From: Perkinsus chesapeaki
Taxonomy: Eukaryota; Perkinsozoa; Perkinsida; Perkinsidae
Direction of reading: 5' to 3'
Length of the DNA stretch: 37,099 nucleotides
NCBI GenBank assembly: GCA_013115145.1
Contig: JAAPAO010000353.1
Coordinates: 1-37,099, forward strand
How positions within the stretch are numbered: the stretch's first letter is position 1; every line of letters begins with the position of its first letter. Shown piece by piece: positions 22,426-33,535 of the stretch. Under the pieces are notes generated by a model. It searched no databases and was not told the origin of the DNA. It saw only the letters and a program-made list of their open reading frames with translations. Both the position numbers and the translations under genes were made by a program.

Positions 22426-24285
22426 TCAAGAGTCAATGGGAGGAGCAACACTACAGGGCGCTTCTAGCTCGTCGTCGAGCAGAGGATCCCAGAAGCCATC
22501 GGCATCATCACTGATAGATTCGGCAGCATGCATCTGTCCCACTACCGGTTGAAGGGCAGCGAGGGATCGCCGAACACCCTCGAGACCGGCGATGTCCTTC
22601 ACGTTTTGAAGAATTCCCAATCCGAGATCGAACGCCTTGCTCTCCGAGTGGAGGGCTTCCCAGGAAAGGAAGAGGGCAGAGTCGAAGGATTCGGGCCCCT
22701 CGGGAGCGTCGTATTCAGCAGTCAACAATTGGGCATAAACCTTCTGTATGAACTCATACGTTGGGGCGCTAAGCGGCGATCGCTCGTCGATGTCCTGCAT
22801 GAAGGCAGTCAACGTCTCATAGAGCAGCTCGAAACTGACCACACCCCAGCGAACCATTTCAACGATGAGATCGGCCTCTTTAGACTTCTTCTTGCGATGC
22901 GTTGTTGGACCCCATGATAGTAACAGCTCCACCATGCTTCGGACACATGACCTGTCATGAGTCGCCATCGCAACAGCTTGGGCCATAAAACGTTCAAGAC
23001 TTCCGTCATCTTGGTACATATCTCTGATAGTACGGAACCCCTCCTCGCTGAACACTTCGATGGGCTTGTGCCCGCTGCGCCCGTGGGCTTTCTTTTTCTT
23101 CAAAACTGGCTTCACCGTATCCTTCACGGATTCGACTTCTCGAGACGCTCCAGTGGTTTTAGTTCGCTTCCATCGTCCTTCCCGTGCCTTCTCAAGATTG
23201 AGTATCATCATACGCAATCTGCCCTCGGTTATCGATTCCTTAAGGTGGACAAGCCTTCCCAGCAAGCACGAGCAAAACCCTCTACACCGGTCATCGCCCG
23301 AGTCCAACTGCATTCCCGTTGCTTCGAGCAATTTCACGGCGCATTCGATCTCGAACGGCGTCGGCGTCGCACTCGGGCGGAATACCAGAGAGCCCGCGAC
23401 CCGCTTCAGAGTCTCTACGGTGAAGAGACCGGTGCGGAAAAATATACCAAGAAGACGCATGCACTGGAAAGCCTCCTGGCGGCGAGCCTCTCGAGCGCAC
23501 GCGAAGTCTGCATCTCCCTTGCAGATATTCTTGTTAAAAATGAGGTCAAAGTCAACTAGGACTTCTGCAAATTGGCGGTGGACCTCCGTAACTAGCATGT
23601 CACGGAAGACGACCCGATCAAAGTTGAGAACGCCGTCCACTGGTATCGCTTGAGACCGGAATTCGAGGAGTAGTTTGGCATACACCTCAGTGAAGATAGG
23701 CTCCTGTATTGCACGCCTCACAGTAGATACGATGAGGAGGTCGCTAACCAGTCGCGTGTGAATCTGCAGGATCCATCGAGCGCGGGCTGACACTGCCTCG
23801 GATGCTCACCTCAAGTTTGGCCAACTCTTCAGCCGTCCGCGTGATGTTGTTTTCTGCAACCTTGTTCAGCAAAGTGCGTATCTTTCTCTTTAGTCGATGC
23901 AGCCTTAAACCAGCACGTCTAGAGGGACTTCGAGGTGGTGGGGGCGGGACGGTGTCCAATGGCACCACACCGGGAAGCGTTCCGCTGTCCTCGAATCTGA
24001 GCTGCCCTGGAGGATTCAAAGTCAGGCCGGAGCTCACTGCAGCAGTTGGCCTAAAGCTGGCGGTATCGTCTCTTCCATCATCCGGATCAAAGTCCAACCG
24101 GCAGCATCGGTATTGCCGTCCTTTTGGGTCTTCCCTTCCCCAGCGCGATGAGGACAGCGGGAGTTTGCTGGACTCAAAGGGTCCCTCGGCATGGAAACCA
24201 ACTCCTTTCGAGCCAACAAGGCATTCTAAAAGGGAAAATACCGAGTCACGCTCTGGGCTGTCCTGGCACTATGGCCTTAAGAATG
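22426..24285 (-). CDS. eIF4G-like translation initiation factor (MIF4G + MA3), 5' end unresolved
   Basis: Two coding segments: an upstream exon open from about 24285 to 23810, then a 46-bp intron (23764-23809, GTGAGC...CTGCAG), then a long exon 23763-22426 (445 codons plus stop). The MIF4G domain spans the junction: IRTLLNKVAENNITRTAEEL, RRAIQEPIFTEVYAKLLLEF, FRDMLVTEVHRQF, AFQCMRLLGIFFRTGLFT, and GRLRMMILNLEKAREGRW, equivalent to the conserved RIRFMLQDV region. A probable MA3 domain follows (GFRTIRDMYQDDGSLERFMA, FELLYETLTAFMQDID). In eIF4G these bind eIF4A; the whole acts as scaffold of the cap-binding complex. A clear eIF4E-binding motif is not seen (YRCCRLD at about 24100 is a near miss). 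No in-frame ATG lies in the first open exon, so a further 5' exon must exist. Total size is small, closest to plant eIFiso4G or DAP5-like forms. Confidence 0.82.
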
Positions 24286-24312
24286 TCTACAGCACTATTG
24301 AGCAGCTCTAAC

Positions 24313-24331
24313 AACCCGCATTATGCGGGTT
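24313..24331. repeat. Perfect 9-bp inverted repeat
   Basis: AACCCGCAT, T, ATGCGGGTT. It lies between the 5' end of the eIF4G-like gene and the 3' part of the next minus-strand gene, and could be a hairpin in the 3' UTR of the latter. Confidence 0.7.
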
Positions 24332-24542
24332 ACAGGGCACAGGTAACGTTCAATGAAGGCGAGGGTTCGGGGGTGAATCTGTTGTGATCTCTTTCGTGAA
24401 CGATACGCTTTGCGTGCGTTGGTGTCTACTGAACAGAGCTGTTGCCTGCCAACAGCAATGACCAGCCTATATCCTAGGTTGATATCCCGGACGATTTTAC
24501 CAACCCCGAACCACCAAGACATTCTGCCCTTCTCAAACGTAC

Positions 24543-25069
24543 CCGCGCCTTGGTGAAAAGCTGTGCGGCGTTGTCATCTGTCATTCCAGTCTGATATATT
24601 CTATTCACTACAGCAGATACCTCCATCGCCTTGCTCTCGAACACCCTCGCTCTGCACCATAAATGATCGTACATGAGATACACCTGATGCCCACCGAGAC
24701 AATATGTGCTGTAAGTACTGCGGAGAAGAGTCCAACACTTAAGCGGGCCCACCGAAGTCTTTCACACTACCGCCCGAGGCTGATACTCAGGTAACTAATT
24801 TCGTTTGCAATAGTTGGAGTCCAAGTACAACCCGCTAGAGCGTGGTTAATCGACTTGACTGATATTCCGAGCTCTCTACGAGATAAGGGGTTTCTAAGGG
24901 AACAGCGACACGCTTCGAGCAGCGCTGAACGAATGCGGAAACTGATTAAGAGGGTTGAAGTCCCGAGGCGTCCCGAGAGCTTTGGCCGGTAGCCTACATG
25001 CTCGAGAGCCTCTTCGAGTTGGTCATAACTTATATCAGTCTCACTGTCATCGGAGGAAGAGGAGGACAT
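24543..25069 (-). CDS. Unassigned minus-strand gene, 3' end unresolved
   Basis: Exon 1 (25069-24771) starts MSSSSSDDSETDISYDQLEE, continues with EALEHVGYRPK, and ends at a GTAGTG donor in phase 2. A 53-bp intron (24718-24770) ends CCGCAG, and exon 2 (24717-24543) continues in frame with YLMYDHLWCRARVFESKAM and NRIYQTGMTDDNAAQLFTKA, ending at a GTACGT donor. Downstream, the frame containing NARKAYRSRKRSQQIHPRTL (about 24440-24295) may be a last exon but I could not match its phase. The acidic serine tract at the start is a typical casein kinase 2 target. The DQLEEALEHVGY helix faintly recalls an EF-hand helix but no calcium loop follows. No function is assigned. Confidence 0.5.
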
Positions 25070-25727
25070 GGTGTATTCACACGCAACGCAAAGGCTCACA
25101 TCTTGCTTTGTCGAGGAAGAAACAAATCTTGCAGTCTTGTATTTCCTCAACGCATTTCTGCAGCGACGTGACGTGAAACGTTTGTAGGATTCTGTAACCT
25201 TTATTGGTTGATCGAGCTATTATATCGCTCTCCTTCCCCCCTCTCACCCAAGCGTGACTTTATTGTCCTCAGCGATCGTGTTTCCCAGGCTTCCCAGCTC
25301 CTAAGGGGGCAGTACTTTTCTTGAGGGAGCTTGCTATTTTTTCATGTAACTGTCTATCGCCGTCCATTGTGCAATTTGTGCGCTAGACACGTATCTATGA
25401 CCCCTCCCGGTATCTCATCACATCTTACGGATCCATTGGTTTACTCCCACGCCGTTCTTGTTGGTCTTATGTCGCCAGTGGGGTACTATGTTGATAGCAG
25501 TTTGCTGGTCCGTGAGGGGGACCAAAAATGCCCCCTCCTAGCGCCTTTGATATTCTAGTGGTCTATGCCCCACGGCAGTCGACTCTTGTTTTTCTGGACT
25601 TGTTGTCAACCGCTTATCTTCTCAGTTGTATTTCTTATTTCACACTCATTGTGAAAAAGCGTTTACCGTATCCGGTGAGCTCGTCTACAACAACAACACT
25701 AACAACAACAACAACTAAACAAGTATA
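25070..25727. promoter_or_regulatory. Divergent intergenic region with a CAA-repeat leader before C-family member 2
   Basis: The spacer lies between divergent starts at 25069 (minus) and 25728 (plus). Just before the plus-strand ATG, 25687-25716 is almost wholly (CAA/CTAA)n, on the sense strand. Such unstructured CAA leaders favour ribosome scanning in several systems; here this is inference. Confidence 0.45.
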
Positions 25728-26350
25728 ATGATACTTACTCAGCAACCCAACTATCACCACGGCGGCCCCTTCGCCGTACCACCTCGGAACAACGGCCCAT
25801 TTTATGGGAATCGTTATTCTCATCAAATCAACAATGCCAACGAGGAAGACGCTAGCAAATTCTTGCTTAGTGTAAGTCGTTAATAGTTGCTTTGCTTATG
25901 CCTACTCTTTTGCTTGTTTCAGCTACTCCATTGTGACCATGGTAAAGCTAGTCCGAAAGCTGCAAGTGAGAGTGCGAGAACAGAAAGCACTATGAGCACC
26001 TCATCAGAGTCAGCGTAAGTGTTTGCTTAGTTTCCACTAACTGCAGTGTGCATCATCCATCTTGTTGTTCAGCTACTCTGATGATCTAGACCGATATTTG
26101 GAAGAACAAAAGCAAAGCCTTGAAATTGGTCTGCAAAAGGCCCTTCTCGATGAGCATGGAGATTCCGTGGATCGCCAGGTTTTGGACCAGGCTTGTCACG
26201 AGCTGGTTGACAGGACGTTCGCAGAGGTTGAAACCGCGCGTGCGCGTGGTAGAAATCCTCGGACGAACAGGTTTATGAAGCGACCGGAAGATGCAAGTAA
26301 GTTGTCTATTTCATCGCACAATTTGTCATTTGGTTTTCTCAGGTGATTAA
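25728..26350 (+). CDS. C-family member 2, lineage-specific small protein
   Basis: Exons 25728-25871, 25923-26014, 26073-26296 and 26343-26350, with introns of 51, 58 and 46 bp, join in frame to 155 residues. The last intron leaves only the two codons SD before the stop; reading through would give a 14-residue longer hydrophobic tail, so the end is slightly uncertain. The N-terminal 48 residues are rich in N, P, G, H and Y; the middle is S/T/E-rich (STMSTSSESA). The C-terminal domain reads DDLDRYLEEQKQSLEIGLQK then DQACHELVDRTFAEVETARA, followed by a basic RGRNPRTNRFMKRPEDAS. It shares this with the genes at 20277 and 28610, including the phase-2 intron before the domain. No known domain is recognised; no signal peptide or membrane segment is visible. 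Confidence 0.75.
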
Positions 26351-28609
26351 AGCAGTATTAACAGTTCGTAACGTATGTGGTGCACATACATCTTCGCTTG
26401 TACTTATAATAAAAAGTCACTATATTTCCGTTATCTAACAGACCATCATCGGTTTGTATCTGATGATGATAGTCTATTGCTATATAGAAGTTGGTATAAT
26501 TAGTATCATCATATCTTACATTGTATTTGTTATTCATCACCTATTCGCCTTCCTCGGCATCAGGTGTAGATGTCGTCATCCGTAGCATCATATTATTTAA
26601 CGGTGCCCCTTGCTAATGAAGGTTAGCTTAATTGTAATTGGCAGTGGTCGTTGATGTCACTCTTTGAGTCGCTATGTTTTGACTGATGACGGCGTTGGTT
26701 AGACTGACAGCCAGCTGTAGCAACATGTGCTGCTGCGACGATGCATTCTGTTACTCTATCGCTCGATGACATCAGTCGGTCTTTGTTTGCTTACATGTCC
26801 TGCTCCTGTATAGGGAGACATAACGACTCTTAGTCTCACTGCTGCTGCTTGTGGTGGTGCTGGTCTGGCGAGTCTACTATAATGCGTCATCCGGTTAGAG
26901 TAACTGGATGGCAAGTAGATACTGTATTAGACTTCCCCAATTTTATTATTCGAGTCACTGTACTACTACTTCTTCTGCATATACCTTTGTTGGGCATCAT
27001 CAGATAGTTGATGTTTTATCTCATTCTTCCACTTGGTTGCATTACTTCTACTACAAGAGCAGCATCTTATGGCGTGTGCCATCTCTTTGTCGAGATTGGC
27101 TCATGCGTCCCCATCGTGCAAGCTATCATAAGTTTGTACGTATTGAGTTTCTGTTATGCTGTCTGTTTTACACGTTGCCTTAAGTCGCCCGCACTTCAGT
27201 CAGTTACACCCATTGTATATCGTGTTGAGCGCTGCAATTGTGTAATAACAGCAGCCTGTTGCTTTTTGTTGTGGTAGTAGTAGCATTGTCTAGGAGGCTT
27301 ACTAAGCTTCCTTGTTGCTGGTTTGAATGCGCTCAGATGATGGTGATGATATGAATTACTCTGTAGACTATATGATGGTACTTGGTTATTGTATTTTGTT
27401 TGTATCCAAGATACGGATATTATGGTGGCACTGACGACTGTGAAGTGATATGATCGTGCCCTAATTTCGTTTTGACTAAAGCATCATAATGAGCGTCATT
27501 CCTGTCATAGTGAGACGCTCTTATGAGTAGTGACACTGATGATGATCTAGTATTCTGCGAGCTTGTTACTGTTATTTAACTGAGGGAGCCAGTGCTTCCC
27601 TATCTTGTTCGCATTTGCCTTGTAACGTTGACAGTTGACAATATGTGGCGATATTACCACTAATTGTCCAGTATTCTAGGTTACTCTCGGTTCTAGTGTT
27701 CATTTCACTACCAATACTTCCTAAGCTTCATGTCCTTGGTGCCCCTCTCATCATCCTCTCCTTTATCGTAATCCAGCAGCAGATGTCGGTTATCGCTTTA
27801 CCGCCCTGTACTGGTCACGTCTCCTGTACTTGAAAAATGGTCTTATGTCTACTATGTTATTGTCCTAGTATATTGTCTATGTCGTCGTCAACTACGTCAC
27901 CCCCCTTACTGATGCTACGATTAACAGTAATTCTACTGTGGTACATCAAATAAGAAGAATCATCAGAAAAGTATATGGTCATGTCCACTACAAGGGTGCT
28001 TCGTCCTTTTTACGTAGCCGCACTTTGGGCGGCGTCTCATCAGTAGTGCTCATGGAGAACCACTTCATCAATCTCAATAAGAAGCAGAAAAAAGAAAGCG
28101 ATAAGATAAGCAAGAAAGAGTGGATTATTATGGTGACGTCGGTAATCTCTGTAGTAGTTACCGGTCGTCACCCTCTTCTTCATGATCGTAACATAAAACC
28201 ACCACCTTCACGGTATTGCTTGTATTAGTTGATGCAGCTGTCATCTATCATGCAACAGTATGTCCCTACTACTGGTTTCCCTAAAAGAAGCCTGCCTAGC
28301 GACTACTGTGAGTAATTTGTTCTTAATGTGTGCTAAACCGCACACTTTGTCACCAATATTCTCTGTTACCTGCAGTAGGAAGCATGGTGCTCTTACTGTT
28401 AATACTGAAGTAATGTTACAGCAGTATTAACCTATCCAAAATGATCTTAGAGCCATTTCCTCAACTATACAAAAAAAGAACGTACTCTAGTTGCGTTGCT
28501 ATTACCTGCATCCACCGCTGAATGCATTCCTATGTTGTGTTGTCAATCTATTCACGCATAATAAAGGCGCTTTATTGCACCCTAAATGTCGCTGTATACT
28601 AGCAGTACA
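26351..28609. other. Gene-poor 2.3-kb spacer
   Basis: AT-richer DNA with many ATC/TCA-type runs and short open frames only. None shows a signal, domain or splice continuity that I can defend. It may include long UTRs of the flanking C-family genes. No tRNA or mobile element was recognised. Confidence 0.4.
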
Positions 28610-29154
28610 ATGTTCCCCAAAGTTTCGGTGAGTAGACAGGTGGTTTAGGTTCTGCGTGTTCTTCGACTTTCTGGATGTGCGTGTTTTGGGTTATTTTTCT
28701 CGTTCGGTAGGTTGGTCATTCTGCGCTACACAGTGGGTCTATAGAAGCTAAAAGTGATGGCAATTCGACTTGCTCAAAGTAAGTATCGACGCCATGTGGA
28801 ACTGCTATGTTACGTAGTTGCTTCTGTAATTCACAGAAGCAACTATCTGAGCTATTACAGATTGTAAAGTTAGTAACAGCGCCTGTAGTGTTCTTGTTCA
28901 GCTCCACAAGTCCTTCTGACGAGGATGCATTGCCGCTGGATTACTTCGAGCGACAGCGTTTAGAGATTGCAAGATGGATCGCGATGTCGATAAATAATAA
29001 AGGCGTCGATCCGGATAAAGTTCATCAAGCTTGTCGTGCGTTGGTACAACATACATTCACTCAAGTTGCTGAAGCTCGTAAAAGAGGTCCAAGCCCGATT
29101 ACTAATCGTACAATGTTGCGACCAGGGGATAACCTTACAAGAGCTAACAACTGA
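28610..29154 (+). CDS. C-family member 3, lineage-specific small protein
   Basis: Exons 28610-28627, 28711-28778 and 28902-29154, with introns of 83 and 123 bp, join to 112 residues. It is the shortest member: the N-terminal exon is six codons (MFPKVS) and the disordered region is brief. The start is therefore less certain than in the other two. The domain reads LDYFERQRLEIARWIAMSI, then VHQACRALVQHTFTQVAEAR and the basic extension RGPSPITNRTMLRPGDN. The phase-2 intron immediately before the domain exon is conserved with the paralogues at 20277 and 25728. Compared with them, the core ELV is ALV and RTF is HTF. Function unknown. Confidence 0.7.
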
Positions 29155-30253
29155 TATCAACAGTACCATCACATTAATCTTTACAGTGCAAAGAATCTTT
29201 CCTCAGGCTTTCATCGAGGCTTGGCTTCGACTCCTTCACCATCAGCGATGGCATTGGTCATTCTATGACCGTTGGAGTTGCCGAAACGTTATTTTATTTA
29301 AAAGTGTCGTCGTTGTCTAGCTGCTACTAATCGCAGAACTCTTTGTATGCGGTCATGGCAACATCGAGTTTGTGGATTTCTGGACGTATCTTCATCCTCG
29401 TGTCGTGACTTACGACTTTCGAGGATATTCTATTTTGCAAGCGATGTTAGAAGCTTACCGGTGATGGTATCATCATAATGATGGGTTATCGAATTTACTG
29501 CGAAATGTGAAACACCTTCTTCGTAGGGACTAATCTATGATGATATCTTCTATCGTATTTCTTAAGTCTTATCTTAAAAGACTAGAAGTTGTGATGAAGG
29601 TTCTACGTTATTGTGATGGATGTATTCATCATTATCACTTTTAACGTAAACTCATCATCTGTAGTGATAATACTACTCACTATTGTCCCTTTATTTTCTA
29701 GTACGCTGTAATTCCAACCAACCCTCCTCATTCATGAACATACCCAACTTGTAGAGGTAATTCGCAAGTACTGGACGTGTTGTGTTTATATAGTACGGCG
29801 ACGGCCGGTGGTTTAAGAACTAGCGAATTTAAGATAAATCAACAACCGAGATGATATGAATATGGGCGTATTACATATACTTATATATCGATATGCGGGA
29901 TCTACGTTCTGTATCAAGTTGATGTCGATCTCGTACGGCTGTTGCCCGACTGTGTGTTGCCGTCTTACCGCGACCCGCTGGAACCACATAATCAGTCCAT
30001 TACTCGTCTTGCCCTTGTGTTGATCGAACAACGGATGACGGAGGCACCCAACGATTTAACGGTTTTAAAGTGTATCCGCCTTGGCTAGATTCACAGGGAA
30101 TCTGCAGGGACAGCTGTGAACTGACAATGGATTCCGATCAACCTTCCCATTTGTTAAGAACGGTTCGGTAAACAAAAGTTATTGTCATTCCCCGATGGAC
30201 AGAAATCATATTTGTGTTCACTGTCCAAGACCGACCGTTAAGTGCTATACGGA
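29155..30253. other. Intergenic, about 1.1 kb, no gene supported
   Basis: Convergent spacer between C-family member 3 and the first P-family copy. Contains scattered ATGATG/CATCAT runs. No coding signal I can support, and no downstream stem-loop like those after the other P-family copies was found here. Confidence 0.4.
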
Positions 30254-30647
30254 TCATGCGATAACTTGCAGTTTCATGGCTTGGCTATTGCTGCCTTCCA
30301 TACAGTAATCACCGCGCTCATTTAGGAACATAGCCACATAATTAGAAGGGCCTAGATAACCATACTCCATCAACTTTTGAAGGTCGTTGGTAGAGCCTCC
30401 ACAACTACGGCATTCATACATGTAATACGATCTATCAAACACACAACCTTTGTAAGCCAATGGAACCCCGTCCTTCGCGGGGTTGTCTGCGGCGTAAACC
30501 GTCACATGACAAGTACTTCCTCATAGGCCTCATAAATTCAATTATCAAAGAAACGAGTGCCACAATAAGCTGGAAGACCACCGGCCAAGTAGTAGCCAGA
30601 ATAGTGAGCAGCACGCGTATGAGCTTAACATTTCCGCTAATGGACAT
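30254..30647 (-). pseudogene. P-family copy 1, probably broken
   Basis: The ATG at 30647 opens MSISGNVKLIRVLLTILATT, matching the hydrophobic start of the intact copies, but the frame then runs into an unrelated basic peptide. The rest of the family domain is found in another frame from about 30510 down to the TGA/TAA at 30254: KGCVFDRSYYMYECRSCGGS, then NDLQKLMEYGYLGPSNYVAM. Roughly 30 residues between the hydrophobic start and the domain (the GCDNDC...IGTYEGS part) are missing, and the first Cys of the CX2C pair is replaced by Tyr. No GT-AG intron of credible size reconnects the two frames. A deletion plus frameshift is the simplest explanation. Confidence 0.65.
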
Positions 30648-30850
30648 TGAAGCTCGGGACAATAGATGGGAGTAACCCCTAAAATACTCCAACTTGTTTA
30701 TGGTGCCCTTATGTTGCCAGCCAGAACCTTTGAATAATTAGGCAGTCTCTGCCTTCTACGCGGATTCATCTCGATAGAGCCAACTATCGGTCTAGAAAGC
30801 TAGAACATTTCGTTCAACCACCAGTCCCGTTGCTCATCTTGAGTTTTTCG

Positions 30851-30895
30851 TCATGTCACTGGAGTGACATCGGCAATAAGGAAGCTGAGCATCAG
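30851..30895 (-). promoter_or_regulatory. Upstream block U of P-family copy 1
   Basis: About 200 bp upstream of the copy 1 ATG. It contains CATGTCACTGGAGTGACATC, a perfect 8-bp inverted repeat (ATGTCACT/AGTGACAT, 30853-30870), followed by GAGCATCAG. Related blocks lie 170-245 bp before copies 2, 3 and 4. A role as promoter element is inferred from conservation of position and orientation. Confidence 0.45.
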
Positions 30896-32135
30896 CACGG
30901 TCGCTCGGTAACCCAGTAACTATCCATCGATCCTCCTATGAGCAATTAAAGGTGAGCGTTCGAGGTTATATCGACATTTCTAGCCTTTTTTAGATTAAAG
31001 AATGAACGAACTGCCTCTTCCGAAAAAGCTTCTCGGACCGTCAGGCAGGCGCTGTATGCCTCCACGCGCCATGTACTCTATTTGCTGTAGTGCTGTCTCG
31101 GCAAAGAAAGTCTATGCTTTAAGCCATGTTCTTCTCTCATTCGGCTGTCATTCTTTCTGAGGTATTAAATCTCATTCAGTCTGGCCGCTCGTAACTGTGA
31201 ATTGTATGAACAAGTGGCCCTATGATTTGGACGGACGTTGTTCCTCCATGCTGGCACGGTAACGTGGCGCATGGTGCGCCACGATGCTTCAATCCGCAGG
31301 ACCGCAGTGCGGTAGCATAGTAACTTTACGGACGCCAGCCGAAAACCATCAGTTCGATAGTACCCTATTCAAGATAAATCCCGCACTCTACAGGATTCCT
31401 GCTCTGAGTGACCCTTTACAGAGAAGTTCGAGTCTACGACCTGAGTTACAAGATTTGACGGATGCTCCGTCCAACTCCTTACTCCGTCGCGAAGTGAAAC
31501 GCACTTTGAAGATAGAATGCTGTATGCGAAGAGCTCGTGTTTGCCAACTTTCCAACGTTGTTTGCGTGCTCGTTGCACAACTGTTGGAATAGTAAACCAG
31601 AACTAGGTCTAACAACGAGTCGGCTCGGTTTCCGACTAACCCTTGCATTTCCTGGCTGACGGACCCCGGTCGTCACGTGGGAAGTATCCCCAAAAAACCA
31701 GGCATGATGAAGTTGTACGGAGTGGTTTCACTCTGACCAGTTAATAGATCTATATTGAGTTATACGCCCCACCACAAGGAGCAGATCCTCCTGTTGCGTT
31801 ACCGTGTTGAGGCTACGCTCGCCGGACTAAGACTATCAGGTTGATGATGGCATCTTTTTGTTCTCTGAAATAAACCCTCATTCTGTAGAGAAGGATAGAA
31901 CCTATGGACCTCAGTTACGAGGCTTCGACGAAGCGGAACCGTATTAGAAGCTACAAAGTAGAATGTATGTAGCTCGTGCTCGATATCAATTCAATAGCGC
32001 TGCTCGGGTGCATGTTCCCAATCCTCGTTACCATTTGACGGACCTGTTTTGTCTTCAACTATTGAATTCCAATGGTGAGCTAGCTTCGCTACGTGACTAA
32101 CCGTAATTCATTCATTTATGCTTCCATAAATGGAA

Positions 32136-32184
32136 TCGAACACAAGCCAACTCTGTATAATAGGCGGGAAATGAGTGTTGAACG
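32136..32184 (-). repeat. Downstream element H of P-family copy 2
   Basis: Lies about 140 bp past the stop of copy 2. Contains AACAC ... CTGTATAATAGGCGGGAAAT ... GAGTGTTGA, clearly related to the elements after copies 3 and 4. The outer stem here is short (AACAC/GTGTT). Confidence 0.45.
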
Positions 32185-32322
32185 ATTTGCTTATCAGAGA
32201 GAATTTACGTCGACAAGGATTCACAGAAGAAAGTGTCATTCCCAGATTGACAGAGAAGATACCATGAATAAACCTAAATAGTACGCGAAACAGTGTTTGG
32301 CAAACACTGAGTGTCGTATTGT

Positions 32323-32751
32323 TCACCCAACCACGTAAAGTTCTACGGTGAGGTTCCCCTGGCTGGTCATGTAATATGATAAGCATCCGTCGGCGATGGA
32401 CATACCCAAGTAGTTAGTAGATCCCATGTTACCATACTCCACTAACTTTTGAAGATCGTCGGGAGACTCTCCACACTTATAGCATTTGAACGTTCCGTAC
32501 CAATACTCGAACTCACAGCCTTTGCACGTGAATGGGACTTTGTTCTTTATGAAGGTGATATCTGCACCGAAGGTGTCGTCTTCTACCCAGTTAATGAAGA
32601 CTTGGTAAGTGATTCCATAATTAGAACCTTTATAAAGACCAAGGTCAAAATCACAACCATTATCGCATCCCATAATGTGGAAGACCATCAGCCAGGTAAG
32701 TAGGATAGTAAGCAGCACGGGTTTCGCTTTACTACGGCCACCAGTAGACAT
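32323..32751 (-). CDS. P-family copy 2, intact small Cys-rich secreted/membrane protein
   Basis: Single exon, 142 residues, starting MSTGGRSKAKPVLLTILLTW. The hydrophobic N-terminal segment (about residues 10-28, LLTILLTWLMVFHIMGC) looks like a signal peptide or signal anchor. The mature part has a GCDNGC pair, the block DLGLYKGSNYGITYQVFINW, an aspartate-rich ADITF strand, then CKGCEFEYWYGTFKCYKC (CX2C-X10-CX2C), CGESPDDLQKLVEYGNMGS and a terminal beta-like stretch with DGCLSYYMTSQ. It is 1403 bp from copy 3, in the same orientation, and shares flanking blocks. The start is chosen by alignment of the CTTYAATG context conserved among copies. The Cys pairs could bind zinc or form disulfides; secretion favours disulfides. 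No known family is recognised; function unknown. Confidence 0.75.
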   Translation of the reverse strand: MSTGGRSKAKPVLLTILLTWLMVFHIMGCDNGCDFDLGLYKGSNYGITYQVFINWVEDDTFGADITFIKNKVPFTCKGCEFEYWYGTFKCYKCGESPDDLQKLVEYGNMGSTNYLGMSIADGCLSYYMTSQGNLTVELYVVG

Positions 32752-32920
32752 TAAAGCTTTGTATAATAATGACCCTGCAAAAATAGAATTCGTAAAGAAT
32801 GCATTTGGATGATTATGCGATAACATCTAAATAATGCTACATTCCCTTCTTGCATAACCGGACTCACTTCAACAAAACTGGTTTATTCGACTGGAGCAAC
32901 GAGCCCGTTTTGCTTAGGGC

Positions 32921-32953
32921 TTGAGCCTTTCGCATGAATACGCGCCATGTCAC
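32921..32953 (-). promoter_or_regulatory. Upstream block U of P-family copy 2
   Basis: Contains GCATGAATACGCGCCATGTC on the + strand, about 190 bp before the copy 2 ATG. It matches the blocks before copy 3 (ATGGATACGCGCCATGTCAC) and copy 4 (ATGAATGCGCGCCATGTCAC). Function inferred. Confidence 0.5.
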
Positions 32954-33535
32954 CGAAGTCGAAATGCTTAATCGAAATGCTAATAGCAAAGAGAAGAAGC
33001 CACAAGGCTAAATAGATGAATGATAGCAAATTGCTACCCCTTTACTTCTGAGATTTGAAGCCACGTCAATCCCGGCTCTAACTATAAATCGTATGAGTTA
33101 TCGGATGGGAATCCATTCCCTTATATGTCACATACGTCACCTACCACAGGGACACCGAAAGTGCGGGGACCCCTGCGGCCCAACCTGAGCAGGCTGCTCA
33201 GAGCAGCATAGGCTAACTAGTCTTTGATAAACGCGAAGCCTGTAGAGACTGATTCATAAGGAGATTCGAAGTAAAACCCACTTTGAAAGTAAAAAGGAAA
33301 AATGAATATGGCTCATCCATGCCATTATTGCAGCAACTTCCTCAGAGTATTTTAATCAGTGTATCCGTATTAGACCCAACCGTGAGCTGGCCTCGGTTTC
33401 TGTCTAGGGTAGACTGATAACATTGAAAGCCAGTAAGTCGCGAACAGTGTCGGATCGAATACTCCGCGGTCACAGCATTGCGCTGAGGCCCCCTACCCAC
33501 TCCCCGTAGTCAGTTTCACACGTGCACAAACTGGC

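Larger units (their letters stand above)
30648..32322. other. P-family spacer 1-2 with diverged internal repeats
   Basis: No gene is supported in these 1.7 kb. Two segments, about 31360-31560 and 31860-32010, share short runs in the same order (for example ACCTGAGTTACAAG / ACCTCAGTTACGAG, then AGAATGCTGTATGCG / AGAATGTATGTAGC), and a third related stretch is seen near 33220-33300 (GAAGTAAAACCCACTTTGAA versus GAAGTGAAACGCACTTTGAA at about 31490). They look like diverged copies of spacer DNA. Confidence 0.4.

Noticed and set aside
22957-23653. Two long plus-strand open frames of about 200 codons opposite the eIF4G-like exon
   Set aside because: They are antisense to a well-supported MIF4G coding exon and have no domain, start context or splice partners; they arise from its codon composition.
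31284-31592. 102-codon plus-strand open frame in P-family spacer 1-2
   Set aside because: It overlaps diverged spacer repeats and has no counterpart in the other spacers or any protein feature.
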